Shown here piece by piece: positions 21,131 through 31,943 of a stretch of 64,000 nt of DNA (positions are counted from its first letter, which is position 1; each line of letters opens with the position of its first letter). Source of the DNA: Erinaceus europaeus (Eukaryota > Chordata > Mammalia > Eulipotyphla > Erinaceidae); NCBI RefSeq assembly GCF_950295315.1, contig NC_080185.1, positions 46,667,237-46,731,236 on the forward strand. Direction: 5' to 3'. The notes under the pieces were generated by a model. It did no database searches, had not been told where the DNA came from, and saw nothing but the letters and a program-made list of their open reading frames with translations. A program made the translations under genes and the position numbers.

Positions 21131-21480
21131 TTCTTTCTTTTTTTTTTTTTTGTCTCCAGGGTTATTGCTGGAGCTTGGTGCCTTCGTCATGACTCCAGTG
21201 CATATCACGAATATCATGAATCCGCTGTTCCTGGAGGCTATTTTTTCCCCTTTGTTGCCCTTTTTGTTTATCGTTATTATTATTGTTGTTGTTGTTGCTG
21301 CTGTCATTGTTGTTTGTTAGAACAGAGAAATGGAGAGAGAATGGGAAGAAAGAGGGCGAGAGAAACATACCTGCAGACCAGCTTCACCGCTCGTGAAGCA
21401 ACCCCACTGCAGGTGGGGAGCCCCGGGCTGAACCGCATCCTTTGCCCAGTCCTTGCACTTTGAACCATGTGAGCCTGAGC
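21131..21480 (-). mobile_element. SINE-A-long copy
   Basis: Reversed 3' module with a small internal duplication (catatcacgaatatcatgaa). Head worn. Flanks caatatagtctttttc and cagtatagtgttttta fit an imperfect target duplication. Confidence 0.75.
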
Positions 21481-21559
21481 CCAGTATAGTGTTTTTAATC
21501 CTTTGAGTAGTAGTCCATTTATTATATGTTCTGTAACTTCTAGTTTTGTACTTATAATT

Positions 21560-21900
21560 CTTGAATGACTTATCAGAGGTACAATTCCACATAATCCCTG
21601 CCACCAGAGTTCTGTGTCCCATCTCCTATATTTGAAGGTTCCCTATTCTTTATTCCTCTTTGGGAATATGGACCAAAATTCTTTATGGGGTACAGAAGAT
21701 GGAAAGTCTGGCTTCTGTAATTGCTTCTCCACTGGACCTGGACATTGGCAGGTTGATCCATACCCCCATTCTGTTTCTATCATTCCCTAGTGGGGCAGGG
21801 TTCTGGAGCAGTGAGGTTCCAGGACACACGGTGAGGACTTCGGTCCCGGGAGGTCAAGATGCCATGTCTTTTGAATTTGCCCGCCCTTAGTCTGACCTCT
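21560..21900 (-). mobile_element. L1 3'-end copy, antisense
   Basis: cagaggtacaattccacata ... tatggaccaaaattc ... ggcttctgtaattgcttctc. Directly followed by a second copy. Confidence 0.55.
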
Positions 21901-21904
21901 GCTT

Positions 21905-22639
21905 GAACTATTATTATTTTTAAAGTTTTTATTAGTGATATAATGATAAACAAGATTGTAGGATAACAGGGGTATAATTCTGTACAGCTCACATCAGCAG
22001 AGTTCCATGTCCCATCCTCTCCTTTGGAAACTTGACTATTTTTTATCCCTCTGTGAGTGTATGGACCAAAATTATTTATGGGGTACAGAAGGTGGAAGGT
22101 CTGGCTTCTGTAATTGATTCTCCACTGGACATGGATGTTGAAAGGTCAAGCTATACCCAGATCCCCTTTTTATCCTTTCGTAGTTGGGTAGGGCTCTGGG
22201 GAGGTGAGACTTTAGGACACATTGGTGAGGTCGTCTTCCCAGGGAAGTTAGGATGGCATCATAGTTGCGTTTGCAACTTGGTAGCTGCAAGGAACTAAGA
22301 TATAATGCAGGACACATTTTTTACTAAACAGGAACCCAAAGATAGGAATAGGGCAGATTAAAATGAGCAGTCTTCACGTGGAAAGAAGCTGGGCAGTCTA
22401 TTTTAGGTATGTTCTAAGGGGCATGTGTCATTAGTAATTTTTGCCTGAGCCTGATAGCTAATATGCAGGTAGACTAAAAATATTGTCTGGGAAGATGGTG
22501 TCAGAATTGAGAATAAGACTAGCAGCCTGGATTAGGACTGAGCATAGCCTCAAATACAAGAAAAGTATATAAATACCGTTAACTATAAACCCCATGGATC
22601 TGACCTAATGCCCATATCTATTCATATTTAGTACAGGAG
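21905..22639 (-). mobile_element. L1 3'-end copy, antisense, longer
   Basis: Same family as 21560-21900 but extending further, to at least 22320. The far part (22320-22639) is AT-rich and resumes after the LTR at 22640-22961, so the LTR landed in it. Confidence 0.5.
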
Positions 22640-22961
22640 TGTTGTATGCTTTACATTGGGTTATTCTAGTTCTCCCCCACCAAGAGAATTGGATCAGTCC
22701 AGTTAGTTTCAGGGGCCTGCTTGGCCCCACCCCTAGGAACCCCGCCAGAGTTCCAGAGTTGCAGAGTTAGAGAGTGCTGGCACCGCCGTGGGGAAAGAGG
22801 CAGCAGAGTTCTGTTTGGTGATTAGTTTGGTTTAGTTTATGAATCGTTGTTCCTGAATAAAGAAATACAGCTTCCCTGCCCAGCCGTACGTCTCTGGTCG
22901 TCTCTGTTACCCGCCCGTGAAGCTGACCCGGCCAGCTGGAGCCTCCGAAATTTTAACAACA
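22640..22961 (+). mobile_element. Solo LTR, ERV family 1, copy 1
   Basis: Begins TGTTGTATGC and ends TTAACAACA, flanked by the 6-bp duplication caggag (22634-22639 and 22962-22967). Contains the polyadenylation signal aataaa (22856-22861) followed by a U5-like GC-rich end. A 6-bp duplication is usual for class II (beta-type) ERVs, but no internal region is present, so the class is only suggested. Confidence 0.88.
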
Positions 22962-22967
22962 CAGGAG

Positions 22968-23524
22968 CCTATGTAACCTTGAGTCCTTCTCAGTCTAAGC
23001 TCACAGTCCATGACCACAGCTAGGAAAATTCTGGCTGCACTCCTTTCAGGACCCAACTTCCTGGAGTGTCAGGGTATGTTGACCCAGCCTCTCTTTGGAG
23101 AGTGGGGAAGTCCCTACCTTTACTGCTCTACAGTGAAGGGAAGGTCCTAGAGAGGCCTACAGAGGTTTTATGATAAGATTCCTGATGACAGTGACCAGTG
23201 ATGGTGGAGAGAGGCATCTGTTAGAGGTCTGGGCCCATCACATCTTATGTGGGTATCCAAGAATTCCCCGCCTAGAGCACTAGTAGTTGGTCAGAAAGGC
23301 CACCATGAAGTGAGCCAGTCTCTTGCCCTTATGCAGCTTTTGTGGTCCTTTCTTTATCTGACAAGGTTACACTTTCTCCCATTCATTAAACCTTTGAGTG
23401 TCATTTGTTGTTTCCAAACTGGTGTTGGGTTTATGGGATCTGACCTCAAGCGAGGGAGGGAGTAACCCTAGGGTTTCAGTGGAAGTCTACGTTAACTTTA
23501 AGTATTACTGCATTTTGCTTGTTT
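22968..23524. other. Unassigned sequence between two solo LTRs
   Basis: Moderate-complexity sequence with short frames only; probably the continuation of the repeat that both LTRs entered. No primer-binding site or gag/pol-like frame, so the two LTRs are not ends of one provirus. Confidence 0.5.
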
Positions 23525-23530
23525 GGTGAA

Positions 23531-23924
23531 TGTCGTATGCTTTACATTGGTTTGTTCTAGCCCTCCCCCCGCCAAGAGAATTGGATCAGGCCTGCTAATT
23601 TCGCGGGCCCACTTGGCCCCGCCCCAAAGGAACCCCGGGAGAGGGTTCCTGAGTTCGAGAGTGCCAGAGTTTCAGAGGGTTCCCCAGTACGAGAGTTCCA
23701 GAGTTCCAGAGTTGGAGAGTTCCCGAGTTACAGAGTAAGAGGGAGTGCTTGTGCCGCCGCAAAGAGACAGCCGAGTTCTGTTTGGTGATTAGTTTGTCTT
23801 AGTTTGTGAATCGTTGTTCCTGAATAAAGAAATACAGCTTCCCTGCCCAGCCGTTGTCTCCGCGTCTCTGTTACCCGCTGTGAAGCCAGCCCGGCCGGCA
23901 AGAGCCACCGAAAATTTAACAACA
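23531..23924 (+). mobile_element. Solo LTR, ERV family 1, copy 2
   Basis: Begins TGTCGTATGC and ends TTTAACAACA, flanked by ggtgaa (23525-23530 and 23925-23930). Same layout as copy 1, with aataaa at about 23824. It is about 70 bp longer because of a tandem run of 9-10-bp gagttccaga-like units at 23645-23740. Confidence 0.9.
23645..23740 (+). repeat. Short tandem array inside LTR copy 2
   Basis: About nine imperfect units resembling agagttcca/gagttccaga in the U3 part; copy 1 has about two or three (22750-22775). Confidence 0.85.
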
Positions 23925-23930
23925 GGTGAA

Positions 23931-24464
23931 GAGATAGGATAGAGGTTGTCATAGGGTCCTGTTGTGCACTAAGTGGTTCATGTTTCCAAGACCTTAGGAT
24001 TCTACTGAAGCATCCAGTAGAAGATTCATAGCAGTGCCTTTGTTCTTTTTGCCTCCTTCAGGTCATCATAGAGGACTGTTAACACTTTAAAACATTTAAA
24101 GATATTCAATCCTTTTGATAAAAAAACAACTTTTGCTGCTATCACTCATTTTTGATATATTGAGCCATTTTTCTATGTTGAGTTGAGAGTCTTTAAAAAT
24201 TTCACGAGTGATTTATAAGAGGAATGTAGCCCCATACCTTTCCCACCACAGAAGTTCTGTGCCTCCACTAGCCAAGGATAGTCACTGCACTTCTTGAATT
24301 GAGATTCTTTATTTCTGTTCCATCTTATGAAGATGAATTTTCTTAATTCTTTGCTTGTTAATTTTTCTAATTCTGTGTCTTTATGTTGTTTCCCTGAATG
24401 TCATTCTTAGGGAAGTCTACCTTATTTTCACAAAGGCTGCCTGATAAATTTTTTTCTTTTAATT
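23931..24464. other. Unassigned, probably decayed L1
   Basis: AT-rich, with short pieces resembling antisense L1 (gaattttcttaattctttgc; tctaattctgtgtctttatg). Not firm. Confidence 0.3.
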
Positions 24465-24995
24465 TTATTAGTGACTTAATATTGATTGACTTACAAAATT
24501 GTAAGATAACAGGGGTATAATTCCACCCTGTTCCCAGCACCAGAGTTCTGTGTCCTCATTCCCTCCATTGGAAGTTACGGTAGTTCTCCCAAGGTCACAG
24601 GTATGGGTTGACTACCTGACAAAGTTTTCTTCTTACACTTCTGGTTTAGCATCTTTTGCTTTCCTGCAGTTTACACCGTGGCTGTGGTGGGGCAATTCTC
24701 ATTTGCTTATATCACGTGAGGTGGCAGTGGTGGATGGGGGTATCATAAAACGTTATAGATTACAGTGTTGGTACAGTTGAGTGTGTGTGGATTATGCACT
24801 CTTGTAGGAAGACTCCACATTGCACCTTAGCCTTTGCAACCTCTCCTAATTCCTATTCTAGCAACATACCTGTGCCACGGTTCTTCACATCTGGATTACA
24901 GCCTAATTTCCAACTGGTAAAATCCCCTGGAACAACCAGAGAAGGGACTTAGCTGGTCTAGTTGGTACTAACTTCAAAGACCAGAATGTAGATCT
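24465..24995 (-). mobile_element. L1 3'-end copy, antisense
   Basis: tttattagtgacttaatatt ... aggggtataattccaccctg, followed by L1-like antisense text. Confidence 0.5.
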
Positions 24996-24997
24996 CC

Positions 24998-25060
24998 TCT
25001 TTTCCCTTCCCTTCCCTTCCCTTCCCTTTCCTTCCCTTCCCTTCCCTTCCCTTTCTTCTC
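24998..25060. repeat. (TTCCC)n homopyrimidine tract
   Basis: About eleven ttccc units with three tttcc variants. The strand is purely pyrimidine for about 60 bp, so it could form triplex (H-DNA). Confidence 0.95.
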
Positions 25061-25120
25061 TTTGTTCTCTCCTCTCCACCTCCTTCTCCACTTCCTCCTC
25101 CTTATGTTTCTTTCTTTTCT

Positions 25121-25349
25121 TTTTTTTAAAATATTTATTTTATTTACTTATTCCCTTTTGTTGCCCTTGTTGTTTTATTGTTGTAGTTATTATTGTTGTT
25201 GTCGTTGTTGGATAGGACAGAGAGAAATGGAGAGAGGAGGGGAAGACAGAGAGGAGGAGACAAAGATAGAAACCTGCAGACCTGCTTCACTGCCTGTGAA
25301 GCGACTCCCCTGCAGGTGAGGAGCCGGGGTTCGAACCGGGATCCTTATG
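25121..25349 (-). mobile_element. SINE-A copy, head-truncated
   Basis: Near-consensus body and B box (gttcgaaccgggatcc reversed) but the head stops at ccttatg, so the A box is missing. Confidence 0.85.
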
Positions 25350-25354
25350 TCTTT

Positions 25355-25483
25355 TCTTTTTTTTTACCAGAGCATTGCTTATTGATGGCTTATGGTGGTG
25401 TTGGGTATTGAACCTGGGACCTCAGAGCCTAGAGCATGAATCTGTTTGCATAACTATTATGCCATCTTTCCCACCAATCTTTC
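25355..25483 (-). mobile_element. SINE-C copy
   Basis: Reversed head: accagagcattgcttattg ... attgaacctgggacc ... gcataactattatgcc. Directly downstream of the truncated SINE-A. Confidence 0.75.
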
Positions 25484-25489
25484 TTTTTT

Positions 25490-26100
25490 AATCAGTGATT
25501 TAATAATGATTTCTAAGCTCATAAAATAACTGCTGTCTAATTCAACACTACATCCACTGCCAGGTTTCTGTGGCCCCACTTTCCTGAAGATAGCTACCAC
25601 GGTACTTCCGAGGTCTCAGAGACACTTTGGCTACGTTTTTTTCTTTGCAAGTTTATGTGTTTCAATTCTTTATATTTGATGTCAGTGTATGTTTTTCCCT
25701 TTCCCAGTGCCCTGTTCCTGTAATCAGTGCAATCACTTGTCCCCTTTGCGAAGTGTTTGGATGCCAGGACTATATAATGTCTTTAGCTTCTGTCTGAGAG
25801 TCTTGAGTGTGTGAGTCTGGTAACAGCTATGGCAACTGGCTCTCCAGAGAAGGAATATTAGCTCCATCAGATTTAATTCTCCCTGTCAACTGCAGCCACA
25901 AGCCTTGAGATATATTCATGCTTATGTCACTCAGGAAAACAATGCTGGTGAGGTTTTCCTGTGATTTGTTGCTGGTAACTTTACTTTGGCAAGGAGCACT
26001 GCTTTTGATGTCTCTTCAACCGTGACTCTGTCAACTCCTGTCCAAATAAGTTTTAAATACTGGGGAAGAAACACTGAGCCTAGGCTTTATACAAACACTT
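25490..26100 (-). mobile_element. L1 3' fragment, antisense, diverged
   Basis: Starts like other L1 3' ends (tcagtgatttaataatgatt) and contains gtttcaattctttat. The second half is uncertain. Confidence 0.4.
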
Positions 26101-26104
26101 GCCA

Positions 26105-26305
26105 GGGGCTGGGTGGTGATGCGCTCCGCTGAGCACACACGGTCCCATGTACAGTGATCCGGGTACCCACCTGTAGGGAGAAAGCTTCACAAGTGGTGAT
26201 GCAGACCTCCAGCTGTCTCTCCCTTTCCCCTTTCTGTCTTCTCCTTCCATCTCAGTTTCTCTCTGTCTTTCTCCAATAAATGAATCAATAAATAAAATAT
26301 TTGGA
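26105..26305 (+). mobile_element. SINE-B copy
   Basis: ggggctgggtggtgatgcgc head, gatccgggtacccacc in place of a clear B box, aatgaatcaataaataaa tail. Confidence 0.75.
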
Positions 26306-26375
26306 AATTGCCACCAGGCTTATTATGTGGGGCTTGGTGCGTACATAATGAATCCAACAATCCAGTTAGCTATTT

Positions 26376-26632
26376 AAATTTTTTTTCAATATTTATTCCC
26401 TTTTGTTGCGCCCTTGTATTATTATCATAGTTATTCTTATTGTCGTTCTTGGATAGGACAGAGAGAAATGGAGAGAAGGGGAGAGAAAGAAAGACACCTG
26501 CAGAACTACTTCACTGCTTGTAATGTGACGCCTCTGCAGGTGGGGAGCCCGGGACTCGAACCGGGATCCTTACTTTGGTCCTTGCACGTTGTGCCACCTG
26601 TGCTTAACCCGCTCTGTTACTGCCAGACTCCC
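26376..26632 (-). mobile_element. SINE-A copy
   Basis: Full length in reverse, B box gactcgaaccgggatcc; preceded at 26310-26372 by a degraded reversed 3' module. Confidence 0.8.
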
Positions 26633-26734
26633 AATGTATTTACTTATACCAATGTTATATGACTGTGAGGGAAAATAAACAGGGTCCTTGGAAAACGAGA
26701 ACATTTTTCTTTTTAAAAGTCTAATATACTTTTT

Positions 26735-27188
26735 TTAGTGATTTTGTAGTGGGTTGCAAGCTTCTAAGACTACGGGGTTACAATTTCTCCCCACACCCAT
26801 CTCCAAAGTTTTCTGCCCCTCCTCATAAACTAGTTGGTCAGAGGAGTGACATGAGGCAGCTGCAATACCATGGCTACATCTCTGGACATCACTCCTTAGT
26901 GTCATCTTTTTAATTGCAGAATTGTATTCCATTAATATCGATCCTACAAGTTCTTTATCCAGTCACCAACTGATGAGCATTTACGTTGCTTCTACTCCTT
27001 GGAAGTTCATAGGTGTGAGTAATGTAGTTATGAACACAGGGGTACATATGTCCTTTTGAATTCGTTTGTAGATAAAGGAACTCTGTTATTTGCTGGTCAG
27101 AATGCAAACTGGTGCAACCCCCAGGGGAAAAAGTTGAGTGGATCTGGAAACAAAATCTGAAATACCTTACAATCCAGCAGTATCACAC

Positions 27189-27190
<2 letters not shown>
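26735..27190. mobile_element. L1 fragment with strand switch
   Basis: 26880-27090 reads as antisense ORF2 3' end (gaattgtattccattaatat, cagtcaccaactgatgagc). 27100-27190 reads as sense L1 (cagaatgcaaactggtgca, tacaatccagcagtatcaca). Head-to-head joining fits a 5' inversion. Confidence 0.6.
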
Positions 27191-27222
<32 letters not shown>

Positions 27223-27237
27223 ATAAAGAGCATGTGC

Positions 27238-27279
<42 letters not shown>

Positions 27280-27280
27280 T
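27190..27280. repeat. (TG)n microsatellite
   Basis: Two TG runs (27199-27222 and 27244-27278) broken by ataaagagcatgtgcatata. Z-DNA-prone. Confidence 0.95.
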
Positions 27281-27321
27281 TGCAAAGGATAAGATTAAAC
27301 AAATGAGCTCTTAAAGCCTGT

Positions 27322-27581
27322 CATGGGGGAGTCAGGTAGTAGCGCAGCGGGTTAAGCGCACGTGGGGCAAAGCACAAGGACCTGCGTAAGGATCCGGGTT
27401 CTAGTCCCTGGCTCTGCACCTGCAGGGAAGTAGCTTCACATGTAGTGAAGCAGGTCTGTAGGCGTCTATCTATCTTTCTCTCCCCTTCTCTGTCTTCCCC
27501 TACTCTCTCCATTTATCTCTTTCCTATCCAACAATGACGACATCAATAACAGCAACAATAATAACTACAACAAGGGCAGCA
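27322..27581 (+). mobile_element. SINE-A copy with target duplication
   Basis: Head ggtagtagcgcagcgggtta, B box gggttctagtccc, tail caagggcagc. The 9-bp duplication aaagcctgt flanks it (27313-27321 and 27582-27590), marking a fairly recent insertion. Confidence 0.92.
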
Positions 27582-27590
27582 AAAGCCTGT

Positions 27591-28155
27591 TGTGGAAAAA
27601 ATTCAGTGTCTGGAGGCTATTCTCTGTTCGGTCACTAGAGGGAGATCATGAATCATTTTTGACTGGATTAGAAACATTTCCAAGAAGTGAACTTGTTTTT
27701 TCCATTCTTCCTGCTCCAAGCCATTATTTTCTTTCCAGGGGATCACTGTCTTTCTATACATTTCATTGGCTCAAGAGGTCTAGATATTTGAGAGGACTAA
27801 TTTGTTTCTGAAAATATGATGGAAGCTAATACAATTTGTATTTGTTCGTGTTGGTTAGTCAGCAGAGATGCTAGAAGCCTGAGTCCTGCTGTATCTGCAG
27901 CAATGGAAGTGCTGTCTGGCTGTTTGAGTTGTAATTGTCTTCCTCTTTCTCATTTTACAATCGCTGCTGTAAATGACTGAGCTTGGGTTTAGTGAGGCAG
28001 CTAGTGGTGAAAGAAAGTTTGGGTTTTTTTTTTTTTTTCAGTTACAGTCTTGAAAATGTTTTTAGCTCAACATCTGTCAAAATTAGGTAGGCTTCCTATG
28101 GCCTTGTTGGTCATTATTACATCAACAAAAAATTAAGTAGCCTTAGAAATGCAAT
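27591..28155. other. Possible single-copy sequence
   Basis: One of the few stretches with no match elsewhere in the window and no recognised repeat. Contains a CTCF-core-like cactagaggga (about 27626). The 73-codon plus frame at 27590-27811 has no recognisable domain. Confidence 0.4.
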
Positions 28156-28159
28156 GGGA

Positions 28160-28560
28160 AAGCACTGAATTATTCTTTTAAAAAAAATACTGGTTGTATT
28201 TGCAGATGCTGCTATGATTCCATCCTGACTCCCCTGGGCAGAGGACCTCACCAGTATGTCCTCTCCTGGACCCTGCCTCAGTGGGAAAGGAGGAAACAGG
28301 CCGGGGGTATGGATCATACTGCCAGCACTCATGTCCCATGGAGAAGCAATGACAGAAGTCAGAACTCCCACTTCTGCACCCCAAAAAGAACTGTGGTCCA
28401 TACTCCCAGAGACATAAAGAATAGGAAAGCTTGTAATGGAAAGACTGAGACCTAGAACTCTGGTGGTGGGAACTGTGTAGAATTAGACCCTTGTTAGCTT
28501 ACTGTCTTGTAAATCATTATTCAATCACTAATAAAAGATTTTAAAGGATACAGTTTATTA
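28160..28560 (+). mobile_element. L1 3'-end copy, sense
   Basis: Opposite orientation to the others: gcttactgtcttgtaaatca ... cactaataaaagatttt. Shows the 3' terminus and an aataaa signal in sense. Confidence 0.6.
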
Positions 28561-28980
28561 CAATTTTAACACTATTTTGTCTCTATTAGAGGTGGTAGAG
28601 TTGGCTACTAGGAGATTATCTATATGTATTCATGTCTAGAAAATAGGAAAACTTCAAAAGAAGTAAACATAGCCTTCAAATTAAAATGTGAATCAGCCCA
28701 CTAAGGGGACAGCTTTTTTTTTTTTACACAGATAACTGATATTAGACCCAGGAATTGCAGGTAGTCTTTGATTCTTTTGCTAAGGAGCCACTTTAAGTAC
28801 TAAAATACCTTACCTATGGGCCTATAAAATAGCTCACTTGGACAGGGCACTGCTTTCCCATGTGTGTGACCTAAGTTTTATCCCAGCCTCTACTACACAG
28901 CTTCATTGTTGTGGTGTCTCTCTTTCCCTAACAAATATAAAGATAAAAACAAATAAACAAAAACTGTACTCTTGTTTAAA
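28561..28980. other. Mostly unassigned, with SINE-C-like part
   Basis: 28820-28950 resembles a degraded SINE-C (aatagctcacttggacaggg, gtgtctctctttcccta). The rest has no recognisable content. Confidence 0.35.
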
Positions 28981-28984
28981 AAAT

Positions 28985-29188
28985 GTTTTATTGTCTTTAT
29001 TTATTTATTGAATAGAGACAGCCAGAAGTTGGGAGGGAAGGGAATGAGAGAGAGACAGAGAGACAGAGACCTGCAGCACTACTTTACCACTCAAAGCTTT
29101 CCTTCTGCAGGTAGGGACCGGGGCTTGAACCTGAGTCCTTGCACATTGTAACATGTGCACACAACCAGTTGCACCACCACCTGGCCCC
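28985..29188 (-). mobile_element. SINE-B copy
   Basis: Reversed: ttgaatagagacagccagaa, core ttctgcaggtagggaccgg, head gttgcaccaccacctggcc. Confidence 0.85.
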
Positions 29189-29545
29189 AAAACTGTACTC
29201 TAAGGTGAGCCCAGAACCTGAGATATATGTAATGGTACAAGTGCTGGGAGTGAAAACACAACTTTTGGTAATATAAGTAAGGCTGTTTGGAATACAGAGG
29301 TGTAGAGACTCTACCCTTTTGAATATCACTTGGAGCGGACCAAATGGTGGGCTTGTAGAGGAGTGGGTGTGACATTTGAATGATAAGTGAGTACGTAGTA
29401 AACAGGGTTTATTTTTCCTTAATGATATTACTCATTGTATTCTCTCTCCGAAGAATTAAATAACAAGAACTTGGCTTTGGCATATCCAGGTTAAGGGCTA
29501 CACACTACTATACACAGGGACTCGGGATTGAGCTCCCCTCCTGCC
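29189..29545. other. Unassigned sequence
   Basis: Two overlapping minus frames (81 and 94 codons) run through it but extend into the SINE-B, so they are not genes. Nothing else recognised. Confidence 0.35.
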
Positions 29546-29862
29546 TATTTATTTATTTATTTATGTGTTGCCTCCAGGGCTATTGCTGGGGCTTGGTGCC
29601 TGCACTATGAATCCACTGCTCCTGGAGACCATTTTTCTCATTTTTGTTGCCTTTGTTGAAGTTATTGGGTAGGGCAGAGAGAAATCCATGGGGGAGGGAA
29701 GACAGAGAAGGAGAAAGATAAACACCTGCAGACCTGTTTCAAGGCTTCTGAGGCAACCCCCCTGCTGGTGGGGAGCCTGGGGCTCACACCGGGACCCTTA
29801 TGCTGCTGATCCTTGAGCTTCTTGCCATGTGCGCTTAACCTGCTCTTCTACCGCCTGCCCCC
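29546..29862 (-). mobile_element. SINE-A-long copy
   Basis: (tttа)-type tail, reversed 3' module gcctccagggctattgctgg to gctcctggagacca, head ending ctaccgcctgccccc. Confidence 0.85.
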
Positions 29863-29904
29863 GGAAATCGTCATTTTTAAAAACTCCTTAGATGATTGTA
29901 ATTT

Positions 29905-30184
29905 TTTTTTATTTTATTATATTTATTTTCCCTTTTGTTGCCCTTGCTGTTTTTATTGTTCCTGTTGTTATTGATGTCATTGTTGGAGAAGACAGAGAGA
30001 AATGGAGAGAGGAGGGGAAGACAGAGAAGGGGAAAGACAGACACCGACAGACCTGCTTCACCGCCTGTGAAGCGACGCCCCTGCAGGTGGGGAGCCGGGG
30101 GCTCAAACCAGGATCCTTCTGTTGGTCCTTGAGCTTTGCTCCACGTGCGCTTAACCCGCTGCGCTACCTCAGGACTGACTCCCC
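29905..30184 (-). mobile_element. SINE-A copy with target duplication
   Basis: Full-length short form. The 15-bp duplication agatgattgtaattt lies at 29890-29904 and 30185-30199, so this is a clean, young insertion. Confidence 0.95.
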
Positions 30185-30229
30185 AGATGATTGTAATTTG
30201 CCATGAAATGTGAAAATACTTTTTTTTAA

Positions 30230-30560
30230 ATGCCTTGAGGGGGGCTATAAAATGGATGGAACTCAAGTGAAATCAGAAAAGAAATGAAAGATAACAATTA
30301 GATGGTTTCACTCATATGTGAAATATAATTAAGGCAAACAAACTTGAAATGGAGACTCTTGCACTTTGTGAAAACTATGATGGTTATTGGGGGGAGTGGG
30401 GAGCGGCCAGAGGAGGTAGGCAGAAGTGGTCTCTGAAGAGATGGCACTGGAACTTTTGTGGCGGATGTTTTAAATCTAAACACACATATAAGTGATAAAT
30501 TATATCCCCTGATTTTGCAGTATTGCAAATGAGTGATCAGTTGATTAAATATAAGAAAAA
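30230..30560 (+). mobile_element. L1 fragment, sense
   Basis: ORF2 end/3' UTR-like: atggtttcactcatatgtg followed by a G-rich stretch (attggggggagtggg). Confidence 0.6.
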
Positions 30561-30784
30561 AATTGACTCAGAAACTGAAAGACACTGAGGTGCTGGCATA
30601 ATCATAGATTTTAGAATCTCAGAGCCATAAGGTCAAAATCTGCTTCTGCCACTTACTAAATGTTTTCTCTCAGTTTTCTTTAATCTTTCTGTTGGGAGAG
30701 AGGCTAATGAATTACATTAAAGTTGTTGATACATGGGTAAAATTTTTTTTTGTAAAATAAACCTTTATTGCTATATAAAGCTAT
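30561..30784. other. Unassigned AT-rich sequence
   Basis: No ORF or repeat head recognised; contains two T/A-rich runs (30749 and 30787). Confidence 0.3.
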
Positions 30785-31080
30785 TGTTTTTTTAAAATTG
30801 ATTTAATAATAATTGGCAAGAGCCTAGGATAAGAGGGGTACAATTCCCACCACCAGATTTTCGCATCCCGTCCCCTGATAGCTTTCCTATACTTTATCCC
30901 TCTGGGAGTATCGACCAAAGATCTTTATGGGGGGCAGAAGATGGAAGGTCTGGCTTCTGTGATTGCTTCTCCTCTGGATATGGGCGTTGGCAGGTCGATC
31001 CGTACCTGTGGACTCCCTGCATGCCGATGGATCATTTGGAAATGCCCGTGACACTGCATTTTCCTCAGTCTTCACTGGGA
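30785..31080 (-). mobile_element. L1 3'-end copy, antisense
   Basis: ttgatttaataataattgg ... agaggggtacaattcccacc ... gggcagaagatggaagg. Similar length to the 21560 copy. Confidence 0.55.
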
Positions 31081-31384
31081 TCTGTAAGACTACTTACTAA
31101 TCATTAATGCCCTTCTATATATGCCTATAGGGTACATACAGTTGGTGTAACATCTTTGACTTGCACTGGTCTATGTTCAGCTGCTTCATCTAACCTGGAT
31201 ATTCATGGGACATGAAAGTGGATGGGGGGGGAGTGGAAGGAAGTTGATGTTTCATTCCAGTCTCAAAGCCTCTAAGAAGACCATACCCTTTACATTTCCA
31301 GTACTATATTATATCATCTCCTGCATTTGGTGACCCAGGCCCACTTTTATTTGCTCTAGTTCCACACTTCTCAGAGTTTTTGAA

Positions 31385-31558
31385 ACAGCCTGAAGTCAAG
31401 AGAGAAGGGAGTAATAAAGATAGAGAGAGGCAGAGACACCTGCAACACCGCTTTACCACTTGCAAAGCTTTCCCCTTGCAGGTGGGAACCAGTGCCTCAA
31501 ATGCAGGCTCTTGCACACTGTGTGTGTGTGCTCAACCTGTTGCACCATCACCCAGCCA
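31385..31558 (-). mobile_element. SINE-B copy
   Basis: Reversed SINE-B with core ccccttgcaggtgggaacc and head gttgcaccatcacccagcc. The body is interrupted by gagagaagggagtaataaag. Confidence 0.75.
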
Positions 31559-31604
31559 CTGTCCGTGTGTTTCTATAGTGTACAATGTGATGATTTAATT
31601 TTTT

Positions 31605-31721
31605 TTAATTTGTAAAATGGAGATATTGAAAAGATCATAGAATAAGAGGGGTACAGTTCCACACAGTTCCCACTACCAGAACTCCCTATCCCATCCCATT
31701 CCACCTGAAAGCTTTCCTATT
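31605..31721 (-). mobile_element. L1 3'-end fragment, antisense
   Basis: Short piece: gaataagaggggtacagttc ... ctttcctattcttt; immediately followed by a SINE-A tail. Confidence 0.5.
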
Positions 31722-31943
31722 CTTTTTTTTTATATTTATTTTCCCTTTTGTTACCCTTGTTGTTTTTTACTGTTGTTGTAGTTATTGTTGTTATTGTCGT
31801 TGTTGTTGGATAGGACAGAGAAATGGAGAGAGGAGGGGAAGACAGAGGGGAAGAGAAAGATAGACACCTGCAGACCTGCTTCACCACTCATGAAGCGACA
31901 CTCCTGCAGGTGGGGAGCTGGCGGCTCAAACTGGGATCTTTAA
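31722..31943 (-). mobile_element. SINE-A copy, head-truncated
   Basis: Ends at ctcaaactgggatcttta, where the block P duplication starts, so this edge is a likely duplication breakpoint. Confidence 0.8.

Noticed and set aside
22640..23924. One short provirus bounded by two LTRs
   Set aside because: Each LTR has its own distinct 6-bp duplication and no retroviral coding lies between them.
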